Source: Aspidiotus rigidus (taxonomy: Eukaryota > Arthropoda > Insecta > Hemiptera > Diaspididae). From it: 64,000 nt of DNA. The DNA lies in contig JAVHKY010000065.1 in the NCBI GenBank assembly GCA_035079385.1, positions 806,001 through 870,000 on the forward strand, given 5' to 3'. Position 1 is the stretch's first letter. Each line of letters opens with the position of its first letter. A program made the translations under genes and the position numbers. A model generated the notes under the pieces. That model was not told the DNA's origin, did not search any database, and saw only the letters and a program-made list of their open reading frames with translations. Shown one piece after another: positions 1 to 9,864 of this stretch.

Positions 1-117
1 TTTTCTCATTAATGCTGTTGGTAACTTTGAATGGAGGAAGGATATTACCTAGTTCGGAAAACTTTTTCCCTTTACTCTGGGTCAAATTGCATATGTTGAG
101 CGCTGTAGGGAAATCTG

Positions 118-200
118 ACTATAATCCCTGGTGAATCTGTCCCCAAAAGATGCGCCATCACCCTAAACTGGTATTGAGTAACAGTTTGAGGTAAATGATT
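118..200 (-). pseudogene. Relic of the ribozyme block
   Basis: TCACCCTAAACTGGTATTGAG followed by TTTGAGGTAAATG on + resembles the P3/P2/J1-2 part of the ribozyme block with many changes; P1 and P4 cannot be rebuilt. Similar remnants lie at about 30.6, 45.86, 48.14, 50.07 and 53.04 kb, so most modules of this class carry one relic besides an intact ribozyme. Confidence 0.4.
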
Positions 201-472
201 TCTAAATGTATCACGTCTGCCCGAAACTTGCCAACTATTGTAATATTCCCGAAGGCTCCTGAAATCTAATACCTCTTGGAAGATTGTACGTTTTACGAGA
301 TGCGTCCGGAACTTACTTCAACCAGATTTCTTCCCTTGGCGCACGCAGTCAGATACACATTTGCAAACAATTTTGTCTCAGCTATGTCGGTAGGTACTTC
401 TTCAAAGTGTATCTATATGCCCGCACAGTTCAAACCAACAGCTGACGAAGAATGATTAATTTTAGCAATTAA

Positions 473-979
473 GGGTGTGCTCTACTTGTGAAAATATGCT
501 CGTAAAACATGGTACCGAAAATTACACTTTACTGCTCGAATTTTCAACGTATCTTTCTGAATAATTGAAATGTTTTCCAGAAAGGTCCAACCAGGAGCGC
601 TATCGAAGCAGAATTTCAAAATTTTTTCATATATGTACTTTCTCGATTAAACGTTGAAATTAGTAGAAAATTCGCTTATTTTCTGTTGAGAGAGAAATTC
701 TTCTGGAGGCGAAATTCAGGATTCTGTTCCGATAGTAGCGCCTTTCATTGAACTCTACTGTGCAACATGTCCAAAGATCAAACAAATTTGTCGGAAAAAG
801 GAGCCCTGGGAAGTGCCTCTGCAAAATCATTCCTTGTCATTGGTTACAAGGACTACCCACGCACGTCCGACTAACGTCGCGCAATGACCGCTGGCTTACC
901 TAACCTTGCAGGGTTTTGGGGATGTTTATGCAACTTATCGTACAACGTTTCGGAGTTTCTAAACCAGTAAAGCAGACCC
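473..979. mobile_element. TTAA-flanked nonautonomous transposon
   Basis: Terminal inverted repeats GGGTGTGCTCTACT and GGGTCTGCTTTACT (two mismatches) lie next to TTAA at 469-472 and 980-983. The related module at 48.4 kb runs on without this 0.5 kb. TTAA target duplication suggests a piggyBac-type mobiliser; no transposase is encoded. Confidence 0.6.
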
Positions 980-1192
980 TTAATTCTCACAATCGAAATC
1001 TTACTTTTGTTTTCTAGGAATTTCAATTGATACATGCTCAAAAGAATTTTAATTTAGGTTCCAAAACAGGAGAATAAGTATCAAGCTTTTGCTCTATTTT
1101 TCGTACAATTTGTTTCAAGAATATAGGTGAGAGTAGTGCGAAGGAAACAAGCATGATAGGAAGAGGTCACAGACGGCTGGAATGTCCGTCAG

Positions 1193-1332
1193 CCCCCTCT
1201 TAGCTTAGTTTCCGCGAGACAAAGTCTTTCGGAATGCAGCTCTCACCGCGTGCAGGTGCTAAGTAGGAGTTGAGGGTTGAATTGTAAGTGATATGCAAAG
1301 TATACCACCCCACTCAAACCTCTTTGAGAGCC
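1193..1332 (-). ncRNA. HDV-like self-cleaving ribozyme, copy 1
   Basis: Predicted self-cleaving RNA read on the minus strand; scission would fall 5' of the G opposite 1332. In order along the RNA: P1 5' strand GGCUCUC; a J1/2 hairpin; P2 5' strand CUCCUACUUAGC; P3 ACC/GGU closed by L3 UGCACGC; P1 3' strand GAGAGCU, giving 7 bp with a G-U wobble at the cleavage site as in HDV; J1.1/4 beginning GC, which can pair with GC in L3 as a 2-bp P1.1; P4 with outer stem UUCC/GGAA and apex AGAC/GUCU; J4/2 CUAA, where C is the expected catalytic base; P2 3' strand GCUAAGAGGGGG. This is the nested double pseudoknot of the HDV family. The extra J1/2 hairpin and a conserved hairpin just 3' of P2 are additions. 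The fold and motifs are seen; activity is inferred. Confidence 0.85.
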
Positions 1333-2154
1333 AGGGACCCACTCCCCCCTAGGGTAATTTTCAAATCTAGCTTCATCTTTCTGTTCAGTAATGAACATTT
1401 GGATTTCTTACTAGCTCTTGATTAGAAGTTTCAATTTCTTTCCTACGTTATAGTAAAAAATCTAGATAAGTTATATAAATAAAAACACGACGACTGAATT
1501 CTGGTGTTGGCGGAAGAAGAAAGTGAAAATTCGCTAGTTACGGCATGTGTTTCCTTCGGATAATATTCTAACATCGCTAATAGAATTAGTGGTAATGAAT
1601 TACTGATAATATGGGACCGAGCAAAGTGACGAGTACCGAGAGTTGCTTATAAATAAATACATCTATATATACATATATAAAAATACAGGTGAATATAATT
1701 GACTACAAATAAGTACAAAATAACACATCTCGGTAGATTATTACAAGAAATTTTTGCATTTGAAGGAGTTCAATAAATTATTATATGTCTTGTTACTTAG
1801 GGGTATACTAAACAGAGGAGGGAGTATGGCAATGAACTATCTTCAGCCCGGCAAGAAGATTTTACATCAACTGTGACACTTGAATTACATAATATCTCCT
1901 TGCAAACTTGCGAAATTTTTGATTTGCAATTATGGCCGAAAAATATTGTTACTCTACCCTCCTCTCTAGTATCCTGATGTTATTTAATTTTGGTTGAAAA
2001 TCGATTTTTCCACTTGACTGATGAAAAAGTTGTACTTATTAATGTGTCACGCATGACTCATTTGACCTCGATGTCGACAAATTGCGAAGATGTCTTTTCC
2101 CATTATTGGTTGAAATGTATGCATCTGATGTATCTTATTCCTGACCTCTGTTCA

Positions 2155-2231
2155 ATTTTTTCGTCCGCGTCATGGATTAGTTCTTATGATCAAATCACAA
2201 ATAAGAAGTCAAACATGACGCGAGGAAGAAA
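2155..2231. ncRNA. Foldback hairpin family H7
   Basis: Precursor-like hairpin: lower stem CGCGTCATG/CATGACGCG, upper stem TTCTTAT/ATAAGAA, loop containing AAATCACA, and TTTTTTCGTCC against GAGGAAGAAA at the base. Two short open frames overlap it by chance. The strand transcribed is unknown; the ribozymes suggest minus. Confidence 0.6.
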
Positions 2232-2444
2232 CTGACTTCTTCATTCAAAACAATCCCATTTCTATACAAAATTATGAAAGAAATTAAAAAATACTACAGA
2301 ACTACATTCATGTTTGAAATATCGATCAACATTATTTTAGAACTTATTAAATTATCACTAGGAAAATGTTACATTAAGAAAGGTTTGTACAAACAGATCA
2401 AGCATACTCTTGAAGATTGTTGCGCATTTTTCGCTATCGTTCAA

Positions 2445-2522
2445 ATTTCCTCGTAGGTTTAAGAAAAGGTGTAGGCGATTAATCAGACACACCCATCACC
2501 TCTTCTTTACCTTGGAGGAAAT
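2445..2522. ncRNA. Foldback hairpin family H2
   Basis: ATTTCCTC/GAGGAAAT closes a 78-nt hairpin; AAGAAAAGGTG pairs with CACCTCTTCTT, and the loop holds ATTAATCAGACAC. Length and bulge pattern resemble an animal microRNA precursor. Confidence 0.6.
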
Positions 2523-2745
2523 GGAATAAAATTGAGCCTTGAATGATTTATTCAGAAGTTGTACTTGAAGCAGAGTAACCCAATTTTCTTCTATAAACAT
2601 ACGCTAGGCTTACTGAAAATGTATCGAGCTACAACTACACCTCCGGATTTCTGTCTTCTTGACGAATGTTTGCATCTTCATTTCTTAAAGGATGCTCGTA
2701 CAACATGATTACTTGCTATCTTTCTAATAAATATTATCTCGAACG

Positions 2746-2816
2746 TTTTGGCAGGAACATGTAAGGTACTAATGGATCAGTAACACATTAATACCAAAAC
2801 ATGTACCTACAAAAAA
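2746..2816. ncRNA. Foldback hairpin family H1
   Basis: TTTTG, GGAACATG and GGTACTAAT pair with ATTAATACC, CATGTACC and CAAAA, with one mismatch per block. About 70 nt. Confidence 0.5.
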
Positions 2817-3192
2817 TTCAATGCTCAAGATAGAAAGACACTCTGCATTAGAACTTCACTGAAATAAAAGCTCTTTTGGTTAAAAATGTGGAAAAGTTTG
2901 AAGTACTGGGAGAGTTTTCAAAATCAGTGTCGTAGCCATGAAATTACCGCAGAGGTTTTAAAAAAAAGTTGTATGCAGTACATTAACCCTCTCTTTAATT
3001 TTGATAATATTTGAAGACAAATTTTTCAAGTTTGGCAGGAATTTCGACCCCTATATCCTCCTGGCTACGCCTCTGATCAGAATGAATTTAGGATCCGAAA
3101 TGGTCACCAACGGATAGACATATACATGAGAGTAATGCAAAGAAACATACGTATGATAGGAAGAGGTCACAGACAGCTGGAGTGTCCGTCAG

Positions 3193-3332
3193 CCCCCTCT
3201 TAGCTTAGTTTCCGCGAGACAAAGTCTTTCGGAATGCAGCTCTCACCGCGTGCAGGTGCTAAGTAGGAGTTGAGGTTTGAATTGTAAATGATATGCAAAG
3301 TATACCACCCCACTCAAACCTCTTTGAGAGCC
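3193..3332 (-). ncRNA. HDV-like ribozyme, copy 2
   Basis: All elements of copy 1 are intact: P1 GGCUCUC/GAGAGCU, J4/2 CUAA, L3 UGCACGC. The base before the cleavage site is C (CCCGG) rather than U. The conserved hairpin 3' of P2 carries one substitution (GACAG for GACGG). It lies 2.0 kb from copy 1, with hairpins H7, H2 and H1 between them. Confidence 0.84.
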
Positions 3333-3843
3333 GGGGATCCCACTTCCCTCCACCCACCGGGAAATTTTTAAATCTAGCTCCATCTTCTGTTCAGTAATGA
3401 ACATTTGGATTTCTTACTTGCTCTTGATTAGAAATTTTAATTTCTTTCCTACGTTATAGTAAAAAATCTAGATAAGTTATATAAATAAAAACACGACGGC
3501 TGAATTCTACTGTTGGCGGAAGAAGAAAGTGAAAATTTGCTAATGGTGTAAGCTATAGGTTGCAACAGTTTTGTCTTAGGATAATATTATAACAACGCTT
3601 AAAGGATTATTGGTAACAGGAGTAAATTAATAATGATATGAAATCAAGCTAAGTGAATGGTGCCAAGAGTTGCCCATAAATAAATATAATCACATTCAAA
3701 AATAATGGTGAATACAATTAACAATAAGATACCCATAGGATTATAACACATCTCCATAGATCATTACAAGAAAATTTTGGCGTTTGAAACATTCTTGGTA
3801 GACATATTTCTATCCGATGAATCTTATTTCGGAGCTCCGTTCA

Positions 3844-3922
3844 ATTTTTTCGTTCGCGTCATGGATACTGACACATATTATTAAATCACAAATATGTGTG
3901 TACCCATGAAGCTAAGACAAAA
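3844..3922. ncRNA. Foldback hairpin family H7
   Basis: Same loop as the 2155 copy, but the upper stem is ACACATAT/ATATGTGT with CATGG..CCATG: both arms changed and pairing is kept. Confidence 0.55.
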
Positions 3923-4203
3923 TGATTTCGTCGTTTGAGAATAATCCAATCCATATCGAATCACCAAACAATGGCCAATATACTGTACACTCATAATCTA
4001 GATATAAATTAACATTATTTTACAGTTTGTTAAATCATCACTAGGAAAATATTACAATTAAAAAAGGTTTGAAAAAACAGATTAGGTGATCGCGTTCACT
4101 CTACTTTTTGGATGAAATCTGATTCAAGAATATGAGTGGGAGCAATACAAAGGAAACATGCGCGCGATAGGAAAAGGTCACAGACGGCTGGAATGTCCGT
4201 CAG

Positions 4204-4341
4204 CCCCCTCTTAGCTTAGTTTCCGCGAGACAAAGTCCTTTGGAATGCAGCTCTCACCGCGTGCAGGTGCTAAGTAGGAGTTAAGGTTGATTAGAATCAG
4301 CCAAAAACTGGTTGTTTGCCAATCGGACCTCTTTGAGAGCC
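4204..4341 (-). ncRNA. HDV-like ribozyme, copy 3 (J1/2 class c)
   Basis: Core elements match copy 1, but J1/2 is a different hairpin closed by GGTTGATT on the + strand against AATC..ACC, with CAG/CTG inside. J4/2 is CUAA. It is 1.0 kb from copy 2, and an unassigned 118-codon frame begins about 80 bp away on its 5' (leader) side. Confidence 0.84.
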
Positions 4342-4420
4342 GGGGAACCCACCCACCTCCCGGAGAATAACACTCTTTCGCCACTTTCCTCATCGTCCTC
4401 TCGATACAAATTCTCGAATT

Positions 4421-4777
4421 ATGAGCTCTACTAGTGTCAACGTATCACTTTTCTTTGTCTGTACAGGGGATGGACGGCCTTTTTTCTATTCAAGCACATT
4501 GAAGGTACACTCCGTGCAGGAAAAAGCTTCCTCTTTCACTGAAATGATTGACAACACCCGCTGGACAGCTCTTGATTACAAAAACCTACTCTTCAATCAT
4601 GGGAGACATTCTAGAAATATCAAATACTCAGTAAACCCCTCGGCATTAATCAGGCGTCGCATACATTGGTCTTCTTTCATTGAAAAATTGAAAACTTGGG
4701 ACGAGAAGAAACGATCCTTACTCGGATGGCCACAGCGTCAGTTTACCTATAGGAAACCTGCCAGTTTTGCTTCTTAA
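4421..4777 (+). other. Unassigned 118-codon frame
   Basis: Complete ATG-to-stop frame with no recognised domain, signal peptide or membrane segment. Its paralog at 31324-31680 differs at roughly a dozen sites, about half amino-acid changing, with no clear coding constraint. Decayed relatives at 46.5 and 50.75 kb have lost the frame. It may be non-coding module sequence that stayed open by chance. Confidence 0.2.
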
Positions 4778-5080
4778 CATGTACGCAACCCATACCTTTC
4801 ACTCCTCTATGCCGAACCATATCTGAAGCTACTAAGTACTTTAAAAATTACATTTACACAATAAGTACATTACAGTATGCTATTATACTAGTTACTGACA
4901 GAATTTTTAAAGTTATTAGAAAATATTTAAAAGAATTCATTATTTTGTTATAATCGCCAAATCAATTACCTATTCTTACATGTACGAAAAAACCATTGTG
5001 TGTTTATATAAGATAATGATATGCTTGATATTTTCATTTGATGATTAGCCACTTCTGAAATGATGGATTTACCATAATTA

Positions 5081-5145
5081 CATATGATTGCTCACATCTT
5101 TTAAATGGATCTATCACCTATTTGAAAGTTGCGAGCAACCATATG
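5081..5145. ncRNA. Foldback hairpin H5
   Basis: CATATGATTGCTC against GAGCAACCATATG, with CTTTTAAAT/ATTTGAAAG above. Confidence 0.5.
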
Positions 5146-5165
5146 AAACATGAATCATATAACTT

Positions 5166-5241
5166 CCAAACGTTCTAATGAGGTATTGAATTTAGAGGTG
5201 AATACTATAATTTCCATATATCTCTTTTTGAGAACATTTGG
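5166..5241. ncRNA. Foldback hairpin H6
   Basis: CCAAACGTTCT/AGAACATTTGG with one mismatch, and GGTATT..AATACT inside. Directly adjacent to H5. Confidence 0.45.
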
Positions 5242-5438
5242 CGAGATATTATTAATTCGAGAAATAATTCGTGATCCTTAATTTAATTACAACTTTTTAA
5301 CGAGAACGTATTCCAATTGTACAAACATATTATTTTTCTATTCTCAGTTGGTGAATACTGCACATGATGTACGAACTATCACAGTAGTGTCCATCCAAAG
5401 GTTGAACAAAAATCGGTTAACGTCGATTTCCACTTCTC

Positions 5439-5516
5439 AAATTTTTTGAATGGAACATGTAACGTAGTGATGATGCATCACACATCACTACCGAAACATG
5501 TTCCTACAAAAAATTT
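5439..5516. ncRNA. Foldback hairpin family H1
   Basis: AAATTTTTTG/CAAAAAATTT base, GGAACATG/CATGTTCC, and GTAGTGATG/CATCACTAC in the apex. The apex pairs differ from GGTACTAAT/ATTAGTACC on both arms. Confidence 0.6.
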
Positions 5517-5820
5517 AATACTCAACATTGTAAGACAGTTTGCATCAGTACTTCACTGAAATAAGAGCTCTATAAGTTAACATTGTGGAAAATTGTGAGA
5601 AGTACTGGGAGAATTGTCGGAATCAGTGACGTAGCCAGAATATTTTTGAGGAGAGGTTTCAACAAAATTGTATGAAAAACGATTATTCTACCGTTTTCTG
5701 TAATTTTGATGGTTTTTAAGGCATATTATTCAACTTACAATTGATTAAGACTTTCAGGCTACGCCACTGGTAAGAATTTAAGGATCAGAAATGGTCACAG
5801 ACGGCTGGAGTGTCCGTCAG

Positions 5821-5958
5821 CCCCCTCTTAGCTCAGTTTCCGCTGGACAAATGTCCTTTGGAATGCAGCTCTCACCTCGTGCAGGTGCTAAGTAGGAGTT
5901 GAGGCTCATGGTCTCTGTCTAAGGTGGACAGAACGTCATGAAAACCTCTTTGAGAGCC
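5821..5958 (-). ncRNA. HDV-like ribozyme, copy 4 (J1/2 class d)
   Basis: P1 is as in copy 1. J4/2 is CUGA instead of CUAA, which still fits C-N-R-A. The P4 apex is GGAC/GTCC, a double change from AGAC/GTCT. L3 ends CGA instead of CGC. The J1/2 hairpin is rebuilt with CATG/CATG and GTC/GAC pairs. Confidence 0.84.
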
Positions 5959-6445
5959 GGGGCCCACCCCCACCCTGAACTGAGAATTGTACCACTTGGA
6001 TTCACACCTTCAAAGGGCAACGAATAAGGACGCTACTAATATGGAAACTATATTGAAAAATTGAATTAATGATGTCCAGGAGAATCTCAGAGATGAAATG
6101 AGAAGTATCAATGAACTAAGGAAAGAGTAGAGACTGCAGAATCCATTAGCTCCTTCCAACTAGTTTTTCCTCCTCCTACATTTCTGGCTTACGGATCGAA
6201 TTGGGTGCAAGTTACCTATGATGATATGTTAATTACCTGAAAAAATCCATGGTTTGTTTTCCCATTAATGTAAAATGTTTCTTTGGAGTGAGAAAGAGGA
6301 GAGAGAAAGAAATTGAGAAATAGAGTTCTGGAAATAAAGTGTGAGAAAGTTGTAAACATATTTTTAAGCAGTAACAAAGATTTAATAGTAATTATTATTA
6401 TTTATAGTTTTTAAAAATATGATTCTTCAGCATCAGTTGTATCTC

Positions 6446-6528
6446 GATTATTTCTCTCGGCTTGAGAAAAGATCGTTCATGATTATATATCTGTACACGA
6501 ACTATCTGATCTCAGCCTAGGAAACAAT
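6446..6528. ncRNA. Foldback hairpin family H3
   Basis: GGCTTGAGA against TCTCAGCC, with GATTATTTC/GAAACAATG at the base and GTTCAT..GAAC in the apex. The most diverged of the four tandem H3 hairpins ahead of ribozyme copy 5. Confidence 0.5.
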
Positions 6529-6838
6529 GGATTAAGTCGCGTGTTGAATAATTCATTCCAATGCTGTGTCCACAGGTATAGAATGATATAAGTCAAGTAA
6601 CTAGGTATATTACAATTATTGACCGCTTTTAAAACAATTTTAGCGTACAAATATGATTTTCAAATAGGAAAATAGTCACAGATGTTCTGAAACAAAGGGT
6701 CACGTGTCACAGAACTTTCCTGCAAAGTTCCTTGGTCTCACATTCGACTCCAAAACCTATCTCGAGAGCAAAATATCTATTTATATACTTATTTTAAAAT
6801 TATGATTTTCCAACATTGAATAACAATGATGACACATC

Positions 6839-6922
6839 AATTATTTCTCTTGGGTCGAGAAAGGGTAGTTCATGACCGAATATGCAAATATGAACTACCG
6901 AATCTCGGCCTAGGAAATAATT
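6839..6922. ncRNA. Foldback hairpin family H3
   Basis: AATTATTTC/GAAATAATT base, GGTCGAGA/TCTCGGCC, GGTAGTTCAT/ATGAACTACC apex. A clean 84-nt precursor-like fold. Confidence 0.65.
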
Positions 6923-6987
6923 ACAGTTTATATACATAGGTACACATCGTGATGTTTTAGTATACCTAAGTAGCATTGATTGAATTT

Positions 6988-7073
6988 CAATTATTTCTCT
7001 TGGCTCGACAAAGGAAAGTTCATGACTAAATATGCACAGATGAACTTCCCATTGTCGGCTTAGGAAATAATTG
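6988..7073. ncRNA. Foldback hairpin family H3
   Basis: CAATTATTTC/GAAATAATTG base and AAGTTCAT/ATGAACTT apex. Confidence 0.6.
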
Positions 7074-7202
7074 AGTTGGTTTCTCTCAAATATTCCATTC
7101 CAACGCCTATAATTGAAAAAGTTTTTTTGTACAAATTATATAATATACAGTATATAAGTACACAATTGAATGTTCTAATAATAAGTAGTATTGATTGAAT
7201 TT

Positions 7203-7287
7203 CAATTATTTCTCTTGGCATGAGAAAGTCTAGTCATAACTGAATATACATGCATGAACTAGCCAATCTCAGCCTAGGAAATAATTG
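7203..7287. ncRNA. Foldback hairpin family H3
   Basis: CAATTATTTC/GAAATAATTG base, TGAGA/TCTCA, CTAGTCAT/ATGAACTAG apex with a bulge. Confidence 0.6.
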
Positions 7288-7506
7288 AACTGGTTGCGGT
7301 CCATGATTCCATTCCAACGCCTATAATCAACAAGTTATGCAGTTTATATTCAGAAATGCACTCGTATGCCTGAGTATAAATAAGTTTGATTTAAAAAATC
7401 ACATCAGAAATACTAGGGAGTCCAGCTAAAACCTTAAAATAAGTATCAATAAGGAAAGAAGAAATAGCCATAGGAACAGGTCACAGACGGCTGGAATGTC
7501 CGTCAG

Positions 7507-7665
7507 CCCCCTCTTAGCTCAGTTTCCATCGGATGATATCCTTTGGAATGCAGTCCTCACCGCGTGCAGGTGCTAAGTAGGAGTTGAGGTTCATGGTAAG
7601 TGATACGCTAGTGTATCATATCTGCCTATGATTGGCAGTATCCCATCCAAACCTCCTTGAGGACC
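7507..7665 (-). ncRNA. HDV-like ribozyme, copy 5 (covarying P1)
   Basis: P1 is GGUCCUC/GAGGACU: two internal base pairs differ from copy 1 and both strands changed together, while the G-U wobble at the cleavage site is kept. The P4 apex is GGAT/ATCC, again a paired change. J4/2 is CUGA. J1/2 is longer and can form TGCC/GGCA and GATAC/GTATC helices. Four H3 hairpins precede it on the + strand. Confidence 0.85.
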
Positions 7666-8257
7666 GGGGACCCTCTTACCCCCGGGAAAAATATAAACAT
7701 TACATGTTTGATTTAAACATTATATAAGAAATACTCGAGAGTGGTACCAAATAGTGTTAACCTCATCAGCTAGGAATTGTTGATCCTGTTGAGTTTATCA
7801 TTTAAATACTTGTATAGTTTACAAGAAAGAAAACACGAATATTAAATTAATGAAGAAATTTTTGAGTATCAGATACCGAAATTTTTTGCTGTTCTGCATG
7901 AGTTCTGTATAATATTTTGTACAAAAGGAAATGGTAGACGAAAAATGTCGATACTATTAACAGAAGTCTTATTTTAATAAGATTAAACTAACAAGTGGAA
8001 GGAAAGTTAATGAAATAGAGGGTACAAATTCCGGTACTTTTCCATTTACAAAACTACTTAAAAACAAAAATGTTAGATACAAGGTAGACATATTCTGGCA
8101 ACAATAACTAACAACAAGGTAAATTATATGAGTAATGTTATACAGATTACTCATAATATCTAGATATGATTACGAAGGAATGATCACAAAATGACTTGCA
8201 CAAGTACGTCTCCAGATAGGTGGAAATATGGCTTTCCACTTTGGTTTGGTTGAAATT

Positions 8258-8341
8258 CAATTCTTTCTGAAAGCCCAGTCCAGCTATTTCATGATGAAAT
8301 TTTTACACATGAAATACCGGATTGAGCTTAGGAAAAAGTTG
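8258..8341. ncRNA. Foldback hairpin, H2-related
   Basis: TATTTCATG/CATGAAATA apex, AAGC/GCTT and TTTCT/AGGAAA below. The 3' arm GATTGAGCTTAGGAAAAAGTTG aligns with H2/H3 3' arms. A 68-codon frame at 8228-8434 overlaps it and is probably fortuitous. Confidence 0.5.
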
Positions 8342-8536
8342 AATAGAAGTGCCGAATATTCCATTCCCAAAATCAATTTGACAACACATGAATTTCAAGT
8401 TCACAAACACATCAAGTCACTGGAACTGTCGTGAATTGTGGATTCTATTCTCGAGTTGAATAAAACAACGAATGGTCTCTTCGGGTCTTCATGGATATGG
8501 TCCAGCATAAGTCGGTTTTCCTTTACATACTACAAG

Positions 8537-8595
8537 AATTCGGACAAACTAGGGGATGAATTAGTCATACATCCCCTCAATTTATCCGAAAAATT
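8537..8595. ncRNA. Foldback hairpin H4
   Basis: AATT, CGGA, GGGGATG pair with CATCCCC, TCCG, AATT around the loop AATTAGTCATA. About 60 nt, 270 bp from ribozyme copy 6. Confidence 0.5.
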
Positions 8596-8866
8596 GTAAC
8601 ACATTAATCAGGTCCATTCTGAAGCCATATGGTTAAATGAATCGCGTCTTATTTGATTAGATCAGTTACATCTTGCAATGCTTCAATAAGGCATATTAAT
8701 GGTCTTGTAACTTTTCCTAATCAATTTTGTTGAAAATATTATGGTTGGTCATCTTTGCTTCCGTCTTTATTCTCACGCTCGAAAGGATTTTTTGGAGTCG
8801 CAAACAAGGAAAGAAGAAATATACGTGGGATAGAAACAGGTCACAGACGGCTGGAATGGCCGTCAG

Positions 8867-9027
8867 CCTCCTCTTAGCTTAGTTTCCATCGGATGATATC
8901 CTATGGAATGCAGCTCTCACCACGTGCAGGTGCTAAGTAGGAGTTGAGGTTCATTGTAAGTAATACGTTCGGGTATCTTGTTTGCCAATGCGACTGGCAG
9001 TATACCATTGAAACCTCTTTGAGAGCC
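8867..9027 (-). ncRNA. HDV-like ribozyme, copy 6
   Basis: P1 and L3/P3 are present (L3 ends CGU), with P4 apex GGAT/ATCC and J4/2 CUAA. P2 has one extra mismatch in its outer half (GAGGAGG for GAGGGGG on the minus strand). J1/2 is an enlarged hairpin with TGCC/GGCA. It is the last copy before the 9-23.7 kb island. Confidence 0.82.
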
Positions 9028-9368
9028 AGGGACTTTTTCCCCCCTACTCCCAGGACTAGACCCCCTTGGCTATACTTTCTCTCAAGTTTCAGTACTCTCC
9101 TATATGCTTTCAAATCTCGCTTGTTTACTTTCTACATACATTCGATATTTTAGACTATATTATGTTGCTTAATTAGATGGGTAATGATCGCCGCGGGGAA
9201 CCTTCGAGTTGAGAAAATATGTCGCAAAATTTAAACTACAAGGGCTATCGAATATTATAATATCTTCGACTTTGAATTGCAGGTAACGTGAATCGAGACC
9301 CAGAACCGGATATGTACCGCTATATTCACTCGGCTCTTTGCTTCCTGCAAATTCTTCATATATCTGTA

Positions 9369-9862
9369 GAGACCGGATTCCTCGGCATGTGGCACTTTCT
9401 TTGTAGAAGAGGCGAACACAATCTGATGAAATATGAGTACGAGTCATGGTGAGAGGAAGCATGAGTAAAGAATTTTGTTTTGTTTGCCGAAATTAGCCGA
9501 AAGTGTAATAAATGCCGGATTTGTCAAAAACGCCGAAACGGTATCGAATATAGAAATAAGTGTCTTTTGCGCACACAACGTCATCGATTAGTCGACACAA
9601 AAGAAGAACACCGTGTTTTCTCTTAATTATCTCTACGCTTGAAAAATTTTCTTCCCGAAACCGTCAAAGTGCATCTGATTGTGATACACAATAAACAATT
9701 TTTTGATCCTTTTTTAATCGTAAAACTGAATTAGAATTAATTTGTAAGAATTTACTTTTTCGTCGAAAATAAGTTTTCTATTTTCTACATTTGCCGAAAA
9801 ATACCGATTCTTCTTATTTTGATGCCGATAGTAAATTTTTTAGCTGCCAGGAATCCGGTCTC
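9369..9862. mobile_element. TA-flanked MITE
   Basis: Ends GAGACCGGATTCCTCGGCA and TGCCAGGAATCCGGTCTC are inverted repeats with a single-base indel, bordered by TA on both sides, as for Tc1/mariner-mobilised elements. The interior is rich in GCCGAAA motifs. The frame at 9169-9462 crosses its left end and is not a gene. Confidence 0.6.
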
Positions 9863-9864
9863 TA

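Noticed and set aside
1127..1140. Splice donor TATAG|GTGAGAGT before several ribozymes
   Set aside because: The GT is not kept in other modules (ATGAGTGGGAG, ACATGAGAG), so it is not a conserved donor.
1193..1332. Hammerhead, group I or RNase P-like RNA
   Set aside because: No CUGAUGA/GAAA hammerhead core, no group I P7 guanosine-site motif and no RNase P conserved regions. The helix order matches HDV.
1165..1340. Ribozyme on the plus strand instead of the minus strand
   Set aside because: The same helices form on either strand, but the G-U wobble at P1, the L3 pattern and the C-N-R-A J4/2 strand are met only on the minus strand.
2274..2456. 60-codon frame seen at 2274, 26104 and 55185
   Set aside because: It overlaps the 5' arm of hairpin H2, is disrupted by deletion in the sister module at 24.5 kb, and has no recognisable domain.
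4211..4393. Minus-strand frames ending in a shared LNSYLAPARGESCIP...-type peptide at many ribozyme blocks
   Set aside because: They are readings through the structured RNA. The block varies by compensatory base pairs and indels rather than by codon, starts differ, and each frame ends within the block.
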